Assembly: GCF_004799515.1 (NCBI RefSeq)
Contig: NZ_SSMX01000036.1
Location: forward strand, 62,001-126,000
Source: Phenylobacterium sp.
GTDB lineage: Bacteria > Pseudomonadota > Alphaproteobacteria > Caulobacterales > Caulobacteraceae
Length of the DNA stretch: 64,000 bases
Direction: 5' to 3'
The notes beneath the pieces were generated by a model, which did no database searches, was not told the origin of the DNA, and was given only the letters and a program-made list of their open reading frames with translations. The translations under genes were made by a program, and so were the position numbers. This document shows positions 1 through 8,343 of the stretch, piece by piece. The stretch's first letter is position 1, and every line of letters begins with the position of its first letter.

Positions 1-135
1 TCGAGCTGGTACAAGAACCAGTTCGGCCGGGTGAGCCAAAACTGGCCCTTCGGCCTGATCGACTATTGGCGCGCGACGCTCGCGCCTGACCCGGACGACT
101 TCGTGCTGACCCGCCAGCCCGAATCCGTCGCCTGA
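1..135 (+). CDS. Flavin-containing monooxygenase, C-terminal fragment
   Basis: The window opens inside a gene; only the last 44 codons and the TGA stop are present. The tail has the pattern SSWYK...GRV..NWP...YW..T..PD..D, which is characteristic of the C-terminus of FAD/NADPH-dependent Baeyer-Villiger-type monooxygenases, where the segment packs near the NADP domain. The reaction would be NADPH-dependent oxygenation of a ketone or other soft nucleophile. The stop lies 13 nt before the dienelactone hydrolase start, so the two may share a transcript, which would fit ketone/lactone catabolism. The N-terminal FAD motif lies outside the window, so the substrate class cannot be refined. Confidence 0.6.
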   Translation, partial: SSWYKNQFGRVSQNWPFGLIDYWRATLAPDPDDFVLTRQPESVA

Positions 136-148
136 CCGGAGCCGCTCC

Positions 149-883
149 ATGAAGACCGAGGACATCGAGTACCATGCCGACGGCGCGCGCCTGGTCGGGA
201 CCCTGTTCGCCGGCGACGAGGGCGCCAGCCGGCGGCCCGGCGTGCTGGTGGCGCCCGAGGGCGGCGGCCTGGTCGACCTGACCAAGACCATCGCGCGCCG
301 CCTGGCCGAGGCCGGCTATGTGGCCTTCGCCATGGACTACTACGGCGATGGAAAGCCGCTCACCGACCGCAATGCGATCATGCCGAAGATCGAGGCCTTC
401 ATGGCCGAGCCCTCGGCGATCCGCGCCCGGGCCGCCGAGGCCCTGGCGGTGCTGGCGCGCCAGCCGCAATGCGACCCCAGCCGTCTGGCCGCCATCGGCT
501 ACTGCTTCGGCGGCACGACCGTGCTGGAGCTAGCGCGCAGCGGCGCGGACCTGAAGGCGGTCGTGGGCTTCCACTCCGGCCTCGCCACGGCCCGGCCGCA
601 GGACGCGGCGCAGATCAAGGCCAAGGTCCTGACTTGCATCGGCGCGCTCGATCCGATCATTCCGGCCGAGCAGCGCCTGGCCTTCGAGCGCGAGATGACC
701 GAGGGCGGCGTCGACTGGCAAATGAACCTTTACGGCGGCGCGGGCCACAGCTTCACCAACCCGAATTCCGGTGCGCTGGGCATGCCGGGCTTCGGCTACC
801 ACGCCGAGACGGACCGCCGATCCTGGGCCGCCATGCTCGACCTGTTCGACGAGTCTCTGGGGTCCGTGTCCGTCCCAAAGTGA
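149..883 (+). CDS. Dienelactone hydrolase family protein
   Basis: A 244-residue cytosolic alpha/beta hydrolase of the DLH family, the usual length for the family. The nucleophile elbow is GYCFGG with Cys119 in place of serine. The acid is probably the Asp in GALDPIIP, and the histidine is in GAGHSF near residue 200. DLH enzymes open dienelactones or related lactones and enol esters. The upstream monooxygenase fragment makes lactone hydrolysis plausible, but the true substrate is unknown. A GGAG-like ribosome site lies about 8 nt before the ATG. The TGA stop is the first half of a TGAC...GTCA inverted repeat. Confidence 0.85.
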   Translation: MKTEDIEYHADGARLVGTLFAGDEGASRRPGVLVAPEGGGLVDLTKTIARRLAEAGYVAFAMDYYGDGKPLTDRNAIMPKIEAFMAEPSAIRARAAEALAVLARQPQCDPSRLAAIGYCFGGTTVLELARSGADLKAVVGFHSGLATARPQDAAQIKAKVLTCIGALDPIIPAEQRLAFEREMTEGGVDWQMNLYGGAGHSFTNPNSGALGMPGFGYHAETDRRSWAAMLDLFDESLGSVSVPK

Positions 884-1109
884 CGTCCAGCCGTCACAAA
901 ATGGCGGACCTGCGATGTGAAACGCCGCCCGTGGCGCTCGGGCTGGGGCCTTTGTGACACGGGGACGACAAGAAAGGTTTCCACTGAGAAACACCGTTCT
1001 TGCCAAGCCTCAGCTTAGGCGCCTACCTTCCCTTTAGGCGCCATTGCCTACTGTTCCATCAGGACTTGGCCTCAGAGCTGAGCCGGAACGCCAAAGGGAG
1101 GATACTGGA
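881..1109. promoter_or_regulatory. Repeat-rich intergenic region before TonB receptor
   Basis: This 226-bp gap holds several possible operator-like repeats. GTCACAAA (893-900) and TTTGTGAC (951-958) form a perfect 8-bp inverted pair 50 nt apart. TGAC and GTCA at 881-896 form a shorter one. TTAGGCGCC occurs twice as a direct repeat (1015-1023 and 1034-1042), 19 bp start to start, each ending in the palindrome GGCGCC. GCCT (1007-1010) and AGGC (1017-1020) are also inverted. No convincing -35/-10 pair was found. The placement suggests a site for a regulator of the downstream receptor, which is inference only. Confidence 0.4.
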
Positions 1110-3884
1110 GTGAGCGATCGTAGATATCTCTACGGCGGCACAGCTATGGCTGTGGCGCTGAGCTTGGCCGCATTTCAGGCCCAGGCGGCGGACGCCGCAG
1201 CGGCTCCGCCGGCGAGCGGAACGGCCAGCGCGGACGCCGGAAGCACCATTTCGGAACTGATCGTCACCGCCGAGAAGCGGGAGCAGCGGCTGCAGGACGT
1301 GCCGGTGGCCATCACCGCCTTCAGCGCCGAGCAACGCTCACTGCTGGGGATCCAGTCCGTCCAGGACCTGACGAATTTCACGCCGGGCCTGCACTACAGC
1401 TCGATCGACAACCGGCCCTATCTGCGCGGCGTTGGCCGTAACACCGACAACCTGGCCGTCGCCTCCGCCGTGGCCACCTACTACAACGGCATCTACGACG
1501 GGGCGAACGCCAACACGATCCTGCAGCACTCCGACCTGTTCATCGACACCATCGAGGTTGACCGCGGGCCGCAGAACACCCTGCACGGCGCCAACTCCGA
1601 CGGCGGCACCATCGACTACATCTCCAAGAAGCCCACCAAGGACTTCTATGCGGAAGGCCGCGTCGGGGTGGAGAACTTCGGCAAGGTGTTCGGCGAGGCG
1701 GTCGTCTCGGGCCCGATCAACGACTGGCTGCGCTTCCGCCTAGGCGGCAACTACACGACCGAGTCCGGCGGCTATTCGACCAACCTGGCCACTGGCCAGC
1801 ATGTCGGCGGCGACGTCGCCCAGGCCGGCAGCGGCCAGTCGCAGTACCTGGAGGGGCAGCTCGACGCCAACCTCGGCGATCACATCGACGCCTGGGCCAT
1901 GGTCTCCAGCGGCCAGTTCTACACGAACTACCTCCTGCCGACGGCGATCCAGGGCAACATCCCGATCAGCTATGTGGCCAACGGCGGGTTCACGCCGAAC
2001 AGCTTCTATGGTCTTTGCGGCATCCCCACCGTCGCGGCGGGTAACGCGGGCTGCGCCGGCGGCCAGACGGTCGTTGGCCTGCAGCCGCGCGGCACGGTGA
2101 CGGGCGCGAACTTCCCCGGCCTCGATCCGTCCAACCAGAATCCGCGGACGTACCTGCAGTCAGGTGACTCCACGAACAAGCTGAAGTCCGACATCGCGGT
2201 CGCCACCAACGTCACCTATCACGCCGACAACTTCGACCTGACCTATCTCGGCGGGTACCAGAAGTTCGACTACGTGCTGAACTTCGTGGGGCCGGCGGAT
2301 GCGGGGCTGTCGTCCTACCAGCTGGCCGGGCCGACGACCACGGCGGGCGCCGGGCTCTGCCTGTTCGACGCCTCCGGCGCTGGCCAGAACCCGGCGAATT
2401 GCTTCTCGCCGCTGTCGATCAACCCTGGACCGAGCCTCACGAACTTCGTCGAGAAGGACGAGTTCTTCAGCCACGAGATCGACATCACCTCGAAGGGCAA
2501 CGGCGCGTTCCAGTGGATCGGCGGCCTCTACTGGTATCATGAGAACTACGAGCAGCCGGTGTCGGCCGGCGTGCAGCCCAACCAGACCCAGTTGGCCAAT
2601 CCGTTCTACCTGAACTTCGTGACCGGCGCGCTCACGCCGGCGCCCGCCAACCCGGAGAGCGCGGTGTCGACCTCCGACACCTTCCTGAAGTACGATTCCT
2701 ACGCGGCCTTCTATCAGGGGACCTACAAGTTCAACGACGAATGGAAGGCCACTGGCGGCATCCGGTACACGGATGACGAGAAGAGCGGCCACCAGATCTG
2801 GCGGTTCGAGGAGTTCGGCATCACGCCCGGCTTCGAGCCGTCGGGCTTCGGCGCCAACACGCCGGCTCTGGACTTCACCTCCGTCGCCGTCGGGGCGACC
2901 ACGACCACGAAATACGATGGCGCCGGGCTCGCCGTTCTCAACCCGGCCACCGGCTTCTATAGCCGCCAGTTGAAGAAGACCTGGGGCGCCTGGACCGGGG
3001 ACTTCGATCTCGACTGGACGCCGGACCACGACACCCTGGTCTATGGCCGCTATGCCCGCGGCTACAAGGCCGGCGGTTTCAGCACCTTCACGATCGCGCC
3101 CAACCCGGAGACCAAGTCCGAGTTCGTCGATTCCTTCGAGATCGGCGCCAAGAAGACGTTCAACCGCACCATTCAGGCGAACGTCGCGATCTTCTACGAG
3201 GACTACCAGAACGACCAGATCCCGCTGTCGGTGCAGAACGCCCAGGGCCTGATCGCCTCCCAGCTGTTCAACCTGAACGATGTGCACATCAGCGGCATCG
3301 AGCTGGAAGGCACCTGGCATCCGATCGACCCGCTGACGATCAACCTGCAGTACTCGCACCTGGACGCGACGGTGGAGAATCCCGGCGGCTGCTTCGAGGA
3401 CGTCGTCGATCCGCTGGGCGCCCAGCCCGGGGCGAACACGTCCGGCTGTATCGCCGCCAACAACAACGGCGGCGTCTTCACGCCCGCGACCCAGAACCTG
3501 AAGGGCAACCAGCTGCCGGAAGCGCCGCCGAACAAGATCTCGGTGGATGGCCTCTATACCTGGGAGTTCGATCCCGGGAAGCTGACCCTGTCGGCGACCT
3601 ACATCTGGAAGGACTCGACCTACGGCAGCGTGTTCAACAGGCCCTACGCGCTGGCGCCGTCCTATGGCGAAGCCGACTTCCGGCTGACCTGGAACGACAT
3701 CAAGAACCGCTACACGGTGATCGCCTTCGTCAACAACGCCTTCGACACGACGGCCTACGATCGCCAGTACGGCAGCTTGCTGAACACCATCACCGGGCTG
3801 GGCCAGGCCGAGACCATCGGCGAGAACATCGGCCTCGCGCCGCCTCGCACCTACGGCATCCAGTTCCAATACCGCTTCCAGTAA
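1110..3884 (+). CDS. TonB-dependent outer-membrane receptor
   Basis: A TonB-dependent receptor of about 924 residues. I place the start at the GTG at 1110 because GGGAGG lies 8 nt upstream and it gives an export signal (basic start, hydrophobic stretch, AQA-A cleavage near residue 27); an in-frame ATG at 1044 would lengthen it by 22 residues without a ribosome site. A TonB-box-like segment (SELIVTAEKR) follows, then the plug domain (QDVPVAITAF, LRGVGR, VDRGPQNTLHG) to about residue 180. The rest is the 22-strand barrel, ending in YRFQ. This subtype is greatly expanded in Caulobacterales and Sphingomonadales and imports siderophores, vitamins or plant oligomers; the ligand cannot be read from sequence. 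Confidence 0.9.
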   Translation: MSDRRYLYGGTAMAVALSLAAFQAQAADAAAAPPASGTASADAGSTISELIVTAEKREQRLQDVPVAITAFSAEQRSLLGIQSVQDLTNFTPGLHYSSIDNRPYLRGVGRNTDNLAVASAVATYYNGIYDGANANTILQHSDLFIDTIEVDRGPQNTLHGANSDGGTIDYISKKPTKDFYAEGRVGVENFGKVFGEAVVSGPINDWLRFRLGGNYTTESGGYSTNLATGQHVGGDVAQAGSGQSQYLEGQLDANLGDHIDAWAMVSSGQFYTNYLLPTAIQGNIPISYVANGGFTPNSFYGLCGIPTVAAGNAGCAGGQTVVGLQPRGTVTGANFPGLDPSNQNPRTYLQSGDSTNKLKSDIAVATNVTYHADNFDLTYLGGYQKFDYVLNFVGPADAGLSSYQLAGPTTTAGAGLCLFDASGAGQNPANCFSPLSINPGPSLTNFVEKDEFFSHEIDITSKGNGAFQWIGGLYWYHENYEQPVSAGVQPNQTQLANPFYLNFVTGALTPAPANPESAVSTSDTFLKYDSYAAFYQGTYKFNDEWKATGGIRYTDDEKSGHQIWRFEEFGITPGFEPSGFGANTPALDFTSVAVGATTTTKYDGAGLAVLNPATGFYSRQLKKTWGAWTGDFDLDWTPDHDTLVYGRYARGYKAGGFSTFTIAPNPETKSEFVDSFEIGAKKTFNRTIQANVAIFYEDYQNDQIPLSVQNAQGLIASQLFNLNDVHISGIELEGTWHPIDPLTINLQYSHLDATVENPGGCFEDVVDPLGAQPGANTSGCIAANNNGGVFTPATQNLKGNQLPEAPPNKISVDGLYTWEFDPGKLTLSATYIWKDSTYGSVFNRPYALAPSYGEADFRLTWNDIKNRYTVIAFVNNAFDTTAYDRQYGSLLNTITGLGQAETIGENIGLAPPRTYGIQFQYRFQ

Positions 3885-3896
3885 CCCAGGCGGGGG

Positions 3897-3916
3897 CGTG
3901 TCCGGTCACGGACGCG
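3897..3916 (+). terminator. Hairpin after TonB receptor, possible terminator
   Basis: CGTGTCCG and CGGACGCG form an 8-bp stem with one G-T wobble around a GTCA loop, 13 nt after the receptor stop. No T-run follows, so it may be a Rho-assisted terminator or an mRNA-stabilising hairpin. Confidence 0.4.
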
Positions 3917-3986
3917 TCCCTCGCGGGCTGGCGATGCGGGAGAGCGCTCGGTAGCATGACCGCGTGACCTTCCGGACCGCCCGCCC

Positions 3987-5513
3987 ATGAAGTCCTCCCC
4001 ACGGCCGGGTTTGCGGCGAGCGCGGCGGGTAACGTCGCTGGAGCCCGCGGATCCGGCCGCTTTTTTGCGCGCCCTCGACGAGGCCGCCGCCCACTTCCGG
4101 GCCGGCCGGCTGGAGGCCGCGGCCCAGGTCTACCGCCGGCTCGAGCGCCAGGCGCCGGGCGACGTCCGGGCGGCCTATTCCCTCTCGGTCATCGACATCC
4201 GCCAGGGTCGGCCCGCCCGCGCCCGCGAGCGGCTCGAGGCCGTCGTGGCCCTCGCGCCGGACCTGGCGGAGGCGCAGCACAATCTCGGCGCGGTCTGTCA
4301 GGCGCTCGGCGACTGGGCGGGCGCAGCGGAGGCCTATGGCCAGGCCGCGGACCTGCGGCCACAGGCGGGCGAGAGCCGGGTCGGCCTGGCCATGGCTCTA
4401 GCCGCTCTGGGGCGTCCCGGCGAGGCCATCGGACAGAACCGGATCCTGGCGCAGGACCCGGCGCAGCGCTGGCCGGCGCTGACCCGCATCGCCTTGATCG
4501 ACGCCGGCGCGATCACCGATGAGGATGTGGCCGCCATGGGCTCGGCGGCGGAGGAGGGCGGCGCGGCGTCGGGTGAATTTAGGGGCGAGGCCCGCATCGG
4601 CCTCTGCTTCGCACTCGGCGAGGCGCTGGACCACCGCGGGCGCGACGCCGAGGCCTTTGCCGCCTGGGACGTCGGCAACCGGCTGAAGCGGGCGAGCCTC
4701 GATGTGGCCGCCGCCGCCGCCGCCAATGCCGCGGCCGCCCGCTACGTGACGGCGGCCGTGACCCCGCAGGTCCTGGCTGCGCGAGCGGGGCAGGGCGACA
4801 AGACCGCCGCGCCGATCTTCGTCATCGGCCTGCCGCGCACCGGCTCGACCCTGATCGAGCAGATCCTGGCCAGCCATCCACAGGTCCAGGGCCTGGGCGA
4901 GACCGGCGTCCTGCCGAGGCTGGCGGAGCGCGGCTATCCCGACACCGCCGCCGGCTTCCGGACGCTGGCCAAGGCCTACCTCGACGCCATGCGCCAGCAT
5001 GGCTGGGACGGCCGGTCGCGGTTCGTCGACAAGACCCTGGAGAACTACCTGCACGCCGGCCTGATCGCCGCCCTGTTCCCGAACGCGCTCATCCTCAACG
5101 CCGTGCGCGATCCCATGGACACCGGCTTCGCCTGCTGGCGCCAGCTGTTCGCCAGCGGCAACGAGACCCTCTACGATCTGGCCGACATCGGCGCGGAGTA
5201 CGTCCGCTACCGGGGTCTGATGGACCATTGGCGCGCTCTGATGGGCGGGCGCGTCGCCGAGGTCTCCTACGAGGCCCTGGTCGCCGAGCCGGAGCCGCAG
5301 ATCCGCCGGCTGGTCACGGAGGTCGCCGGCCTGAGCTGGGATCCCGCGGTGCTGCGCTTCCACGAGCGCGGCGCCGCCGTCCAGACCGCCAGCGCCAGCC
5401 AGGTGCGCCGGCCGATCCACGGCGGATCGGTCGGGCATTGGCGCCGGCACGCCGAACGCCTGCGGCCCCTGGCCGATGCGCTCGGGCCCTACGGTCCGGC
5501 GGTCGGCGGCTAG
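3987..5513 (+). CDS. TPR-repeat sulfotransferase family protein
   Basis: A 508-residue two-part protein. Residues about 15-150 are tetratricopeptide-like repeats (AAHFRAGRLEAA, AEAQHNLGAVCQALGDWAGA). From about residue 274 comes a PAPS-dependent sulfotransferase fold whose phosphosulfate loop is GLPRTGSTLIEQIL, followed by HPQVQGLGE and the later LNAVRDPMDTGF segment that usually contacts the 3'-phosphate. The fusion is common in alphaproteobacteria, where it is predicted to sulfate proteins or glycans; the acceptor is unknown. No signal peptide or membrane span is seen. The start ATG has no clear ribosome site. The stop overlaps the stop of the convergent HNH gene within a shared CTAG. Confidence 0.85.
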   Translation: MKSSPRPGLRRARRVTSLEPADPAAFLRALDEAAAHFRAGRLEAAAQVYRRLERQAPGDVRAAYSLSVIDIRQGRPARARERLEAVVALAPDLAEAQHNLGAVCQALGDWAGAAEAYGQAADLRPQAGESRVGLAMALAALGRPGEAIGQNRILAQDPAQRWPALTRIALIDAGAITDEDVAAMGSAAEEGGAASGEFRGEARIGLCFALGEALDHRGRDAEAFAAWDVGNRLKRASLDVAAAAAANAAAARYVTAAVTPQVLAARAGQGDKTAAPIFVIGLPRTGSTLIEQILASHPQVQGLGETGVLPRLAERGYPDTAAGFRTLAKAYLDAMRQHGWDGRSRFVDKTLENYLHAGLIAALFPNALILNAVRDPMDTGFACWRQLFASGNETLYDLADIGAEYVRYRGLMDHWRALMGGRVAEVSYEALVAEPEPQIRRLVTEVAGLSWDPAVLRFHERGAAVQTASASQVRRPIHGGSVGHWRRHAERLRPLADALGPYGPAVGG

Positions 5514-6295
5514 ACGTCGGACTTGGTGCTCTTCGCCTCTTCCAGGGCGTGATCCAGCATGTCGGAGTTGACCACGTCCTGCGGCCCCCAGATCGGGTAG
5601 GTGATGCCGTGGATGCCGACGAACTTGTGGCGGTGATGCACGTCGCAGAGCACCCACAGGTTGTCGTAGGCGTGGTCGACCCACTGGTGGATCTGGTCGT
5701 CGGTCATGTCGGCGCCGTAAGCCGCGTCGAACTCGCCATATTCCGGGTGGTCGAGGCGGCGGCCCTGCGCGTGCCGCGCCAGGCCCGGGCGCATGCGGGC
5801 GTTGAACTTGGCCGCGTCGATGCCGTTGGCCAGCGCCCATTCGATGGAATGGTGATGGGTCTCCATCTGCACCGCGCCGAACGGGTTCTGCGCCGTGTTC
5901 GCCAAGGTCGAATGCTTGACCCCGCAGACCAGGCATGGCTGGTCGTCCACCACGGTCATCAGATGATGCACCTTGGCGTAGGCGGGTGACTCGGTGCGTT
6001 TGTCGTGCGGCGGGTAGTAGGCCTGCTCGTCGAGCATGCGTTCCACGACGTGATAGTGGCTCGTGGAATCGTCGTCCTTCGAAGGCTGCGCCGGCAGGCC
6101 GGCCGCGGTGCGGGCGTCGGTCATCGCCCTGATACGTTTTGGCGCCTGGGCATGCAGGGTCTGGGCCTGCTCGGACGTGGCGCGCTCCTGGCGCAGCTGA
6201 TCCTGGACGTAGCTGTTGTACGCGCCGCGGCGGGCGGCGACCGTTACGCGGTGATGTCCCGACGGGTGGGCGTTGGCGGTGGTTGCATCATCCAT
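5510..6295 (-). CDS. HNH-type protein of unknown role
   Basis: A 261-residue protein with a good Shine-Dalgarno (AGGAGG, 5 nt before the ATG on the minus strand). The C-terminal half carries a zinc/HNH-like pattern: CLVCG near residue 121, METHHHSIEWA near 143, DNLWVLCDVHHRHK near 214, then GIHGITYPIWGPQD. The CxxC, the His cluster, the Asn and the Cys-Asp-x-His-His order match HNH endonuclease folds. The first 110 residues are polar, charged and helical in appearance, with no recognised domain. Phage, recombinase or modification genes do not flank it, so a defence or mobile role is not supported. It could also be a structural zinc protein. Confidence 0.6.
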   Translation of the reverse strand: MDDATTANAHPSGHHRVTVAARRGAYNSYVQDQLRQERATSEQAQTLHAQAPKRIRAMTDARTAAGLPAQPSKDDDSTSHYHVVERMLDEQAYYPPHDKRTESPAYAKVHHLMTVVDDQPCLVCGVKHSTLANTAQNPFGAVQMETHHHSIEWALANGIDAAKFNARMRPGLARHAQGRRLDHPEYGEFDAAYGADMTDDQIHQWVDHAYDNLWVLCDVHHRHKFVGIHGITYPIWGPQDVVNSDMLDHALEEAKSTKSDV

Positions 6296-6458
6296 CTGCG
6301 CCTCCTGGCGTTCGTGCGAAGCCGAACGCTACCGCCGTTGCGCGACAGAAATTGAACACTCAAGGTTGTATGATGCGTCACCACCCGTAAAAGGTCGGCG
6401 CCCGGACATGAGGGTCCATCGTCGCGGTCAGGCGCTTGAGGCGGGATCGGGGTGAAGA
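6296..6458. other. Intergenic region between HNH gene and tRNA-Asp
   Basis: Both neighbours are on the minus strand, so this holds the HNH promoter and the 3' trailer of the tRNA. An inverted pair CGTTCG/CGAACG flanks an 8-nt spacer at 6310-6329. A T-rich stretch (CCTTTTAC on the minus strand) at about 6386-6393 is the only terminator-like signal and has no strong stem. Confidence 0.3.
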
Positions 6459-6535
<77 letters not shown>

Positions 6536-6563
6536 ACTTGGTCGCGAAAAACGCGAGGGGCGT

Positions 6564-6592
6564 CTGATAGGTCCGAGGGGGAATCGTGTCAA
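6564..6592 (-). promoter_or_regulatory. Promoter of tRNA-Asp
   Basis: On the minus strand TTGACA (6587-6592) and TATCAG (6564-6569) are spaced by 17 bp, close to the general sigma-70 pattern and upstream of the tRNA. A perfect hairpin TCGCG-TTTTT-CGCGA (6542-6556) lies in the short leader. Confidence 0.6.
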
Positions 6593-6684
6593 CGGAAGAA
6601 GCGGTCGCAGGCCATCTGACAGGCATTTCCTGTGAGCTGGACGCCCGCGGTTCGTGAGCTTTCCGCGTTGCAACAAGGCCCTGT

Positions 6685-6713
6685 TTGAAACCGCCCGAGG
6701 TGTGGTCTAGAAC
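6685..6713 (+). promoter_or_regulatory. Candidate promoter of the nuo operon
   Basis: TTGAAAC (6685-6691) and TCTAGAAC (6706-6713) are spaced by 14 bp. This fits the Caulobacter housekeeping consensus TTGACGS-N10-14-GCTANAWC; the -10 matches CTANAWC exactly. The expected start of the transcript is about 35-40 nt before the nuoA ATG. Confidence 0.5.
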
Positions 6714-6752
6714 GGCCCGCGACTCCCGCCCACGGGACTCCCAAAGGCTGCC

Positions 6753-7130
6753 ATGAACGCGTTCCTCCTCCAGTACCTGCCCATCGTGATCTTCCTCGGG
6801 ATCGCGGCGGCGCTGGGGATCATCTTCATCGTCTTCGCCGGCACGCTCGCGCCCAAGGCGCCCGATCCGGAGAAGCTCTCCAGCTACGAGTGCGGCTTCA
6901 ACGCCTTCGACGACGCGCGGATGAAGTTCGACGTGCGCTTCTACCTGGTCTCGATCCTGTTCATCATCTTCGACCTGGAAGTGGCCTTCCTGTTCCCCTG
7001 GGCCGTGGCGCTGATGAAGCTGCCGGCCACGGTGGGCCACTTCGCCTTCTGGTCGATGATGAGCTTCCTGGGCGTGCTGACGGTGGGCTTCATCTACGAG
7101 TGGAAGAAGGGAGCCCTGGAATGGGAGTGA
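6753..7130 (+). CDS. nuoA: NADH-quinone oxidoreductase subunit A
   Basis: A 125-residue inner-membrane subunit of complex I and the first gene of the nuo operon. It has three hydrophobic helices (about residues 8-30, 63-85 and 93-113). The conserved loop YECGFNAF near residue 46 lies close to the quinone-binding junction. Length and motifs are normal for the family. Its last 10 nt overlap nuoB, so the two are translationally coupled. Confidence 0.97.
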   Translation: MNAFLLQYLPIVIFLGIAAALGIIFIVFAGTLAPKAPDPEKLSSYECGFNAFDDARMKFDVRFYLVSILFIIFDLEVAFLFPWAVALMKLPATVGHFAFWSMMSFLGVLTVGFIYEWKKGALEWE

Positions 7131-7681
7131 TCGTTCCAGCCGGCGAGGGCGGCCGCACCACCGTAGAGGGCTACAACCCCAAGGCCCACGATCCCTTCTT
7201 CGACGGCGTCTCCCAGCAGCTCGCCGACAAGGGGTTCATCACCGCCGGCGTCGACGACCTGATCACCTGGGCGCGCACCGGCTCGCTGATGTGGATGACC
7301 TTCGGCCTGGCGTGCTGCGCGGTCGAGATGATGCAGGCCTCGATGCCGCGCTACGACCTGGAGCGCTACGGCTTCGCCCCGCGCGGCTCGCCGCGGCAGA
7401 GCGACGTGATGATCGTCGCCGGCACCCTGGTGAACAAGATGGCTCCGGCGCTGCGCAAGGTCTACGACCAGATGCCCGAGCCGCGCTACGTGATCTCCAT
7501 GGGCTCCTGCGCCAACGGCGGCGGCTACTACTACTTCAGCTATTCGACGGTGCGCGGCTGCGACCGGATCGTGCCGGTGGACGTCTATGTGCCCGGCTGC
7601 CCGCCCACCGCCGAGGCGCTGGTCTACGGCGTGCTGCAGCTGCAGAAGAAGATCCGCCGCACCGGGACGATCATGCGATGA
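7121..7681 (+). CDS. nuoB: NADH-quinone oxidoreductase subunit B (cluster N2)
   Basis: A 186-residue peripheral-arm subunit carrying the terminal 4Fe-4S cluster N2, which reduces quinone. The ligands are visible: the adjacent cysteines in LACCAVE, the Cys in SMGSCANGG and the Cys in VPGCPPT. The start is the ATG at 7121, inside the end of nuoA; the reading frame remains open further upstream but only as an out-of-frame shadow of nuoA. It overlaps nuoC by ATGA. Confidence 0.97.
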   Translation: MGVIVPAGEGGRTTVEGYNPKAHDPFFDGVSQQLADKGFITAGVDDLITWARTGSLMWMTFGLACCAVEMMQASMPRYDLERYGFAPRGSPRQSDVMIVAGTLVNKMAPALRKVYDQMPEPRYVISMGSCANGGGYYYFSYSTVRGCDRIVPVDVYVPGCPPTAEALVYGVLQLQKKIRRTGTIMR

Positions 7682-8343
7682 GCTGGCCACAACCGCTCCC
7701 GATGCTGGAGAAGCTCGGCCAGGAGATCGTCGCGAACGCCGCCGGCGCGATCACCGGCTATGAGGTGATGTACGGCGAGGTCAACCTGACCGCCCAGCCG
7801 AACCGGATCGTCGAGGCGCTGACCAACCTACGCGACCATCCGGACTTCCGGTTCTCGATCCTGATCGACATCTGCGGCGCCGACTATCCGGAGCGCGAGC
7901 GGCGCTTCGACGTGGTCTACCACCTGCTTTCGATGACCAGGAACCTGCGCTGCCGGGTGAAGATCCAGGCCGACGAGGACACCGCCGTCGCTTCGGTCAC
8001 CAGCGTCTACCCGAGCGCCGACTGGTACGAGCGCGAGACCTTCGACATGTACGGGGTCTTCTTCGAGGGCCACCCGGACCTGCGCCGCATCCTCACCGAC
8101 TACGGCTTCCACGGCCATCCGCTGCGCAAGGACTTCCCGATGACCGGCTACGTCGAGGTCCGCTACGACGACGAGCTGAAGCGGGTGGTCTATGAGCCGG
8201 TGAAGTCGGTCGAATGGCGCAATTGGGACTTCCTCAGCCCCTGGGAAGGCGCCGAGCCCGGCTATGCGCCGCTGGTCCCAGGCGACGAGAAGGCCATCCC
8301 GGCGGCCGGCCCGCCGTCCGCCGCCGCAGGGAGCAAGCCATGA
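7678..8343 (+). CDS. nuoC: NADH-quinone oxidoreductase subunit C
   Basis: A 221-residue 30-kDa subunit of the hydrophilic arm. It is separate from nuoD, unlike the fused nuoCD of enterobacteria. The family signature [10 protein letters not shown]...[28 protein letters not shown] block is at about residues 118-155. The start ATG overlaps the nuoB stop as ATGA, and the stop overlaps the nuoD start in the same way. The Pro/Ala-rich last 25 residues are an alphaproteobacterial-style tail. Confidence 0.97.
   Translation: MSWPQPLPMLEKLGQEIVANAAGAITGYEVMYGEVNLTAQPNRIVEALTNLRDHPDFRFSILIDICGADYPERERRFDVVYHLLSMTRNLRCRVKIQADEDTAVASVTSVYPSADWYERETFDMYGVFFEGHPDLRRILTDYGFHGHPLRKDFPMTGYVEVRYDDELKRVVYEPVKSVEWRNWDFLSPWEGAEPGYAPLVPGDEKAIPAAGPPSAAAGSKP

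Noticed and set aside
1044..1109. N-terminal extension of the TonB receptor from the ATG at 1044
   Set aside because: The extension has no ribosome site and would bury the signal peptide; the GTG at 1110 has a good Shine-Dalgarno.
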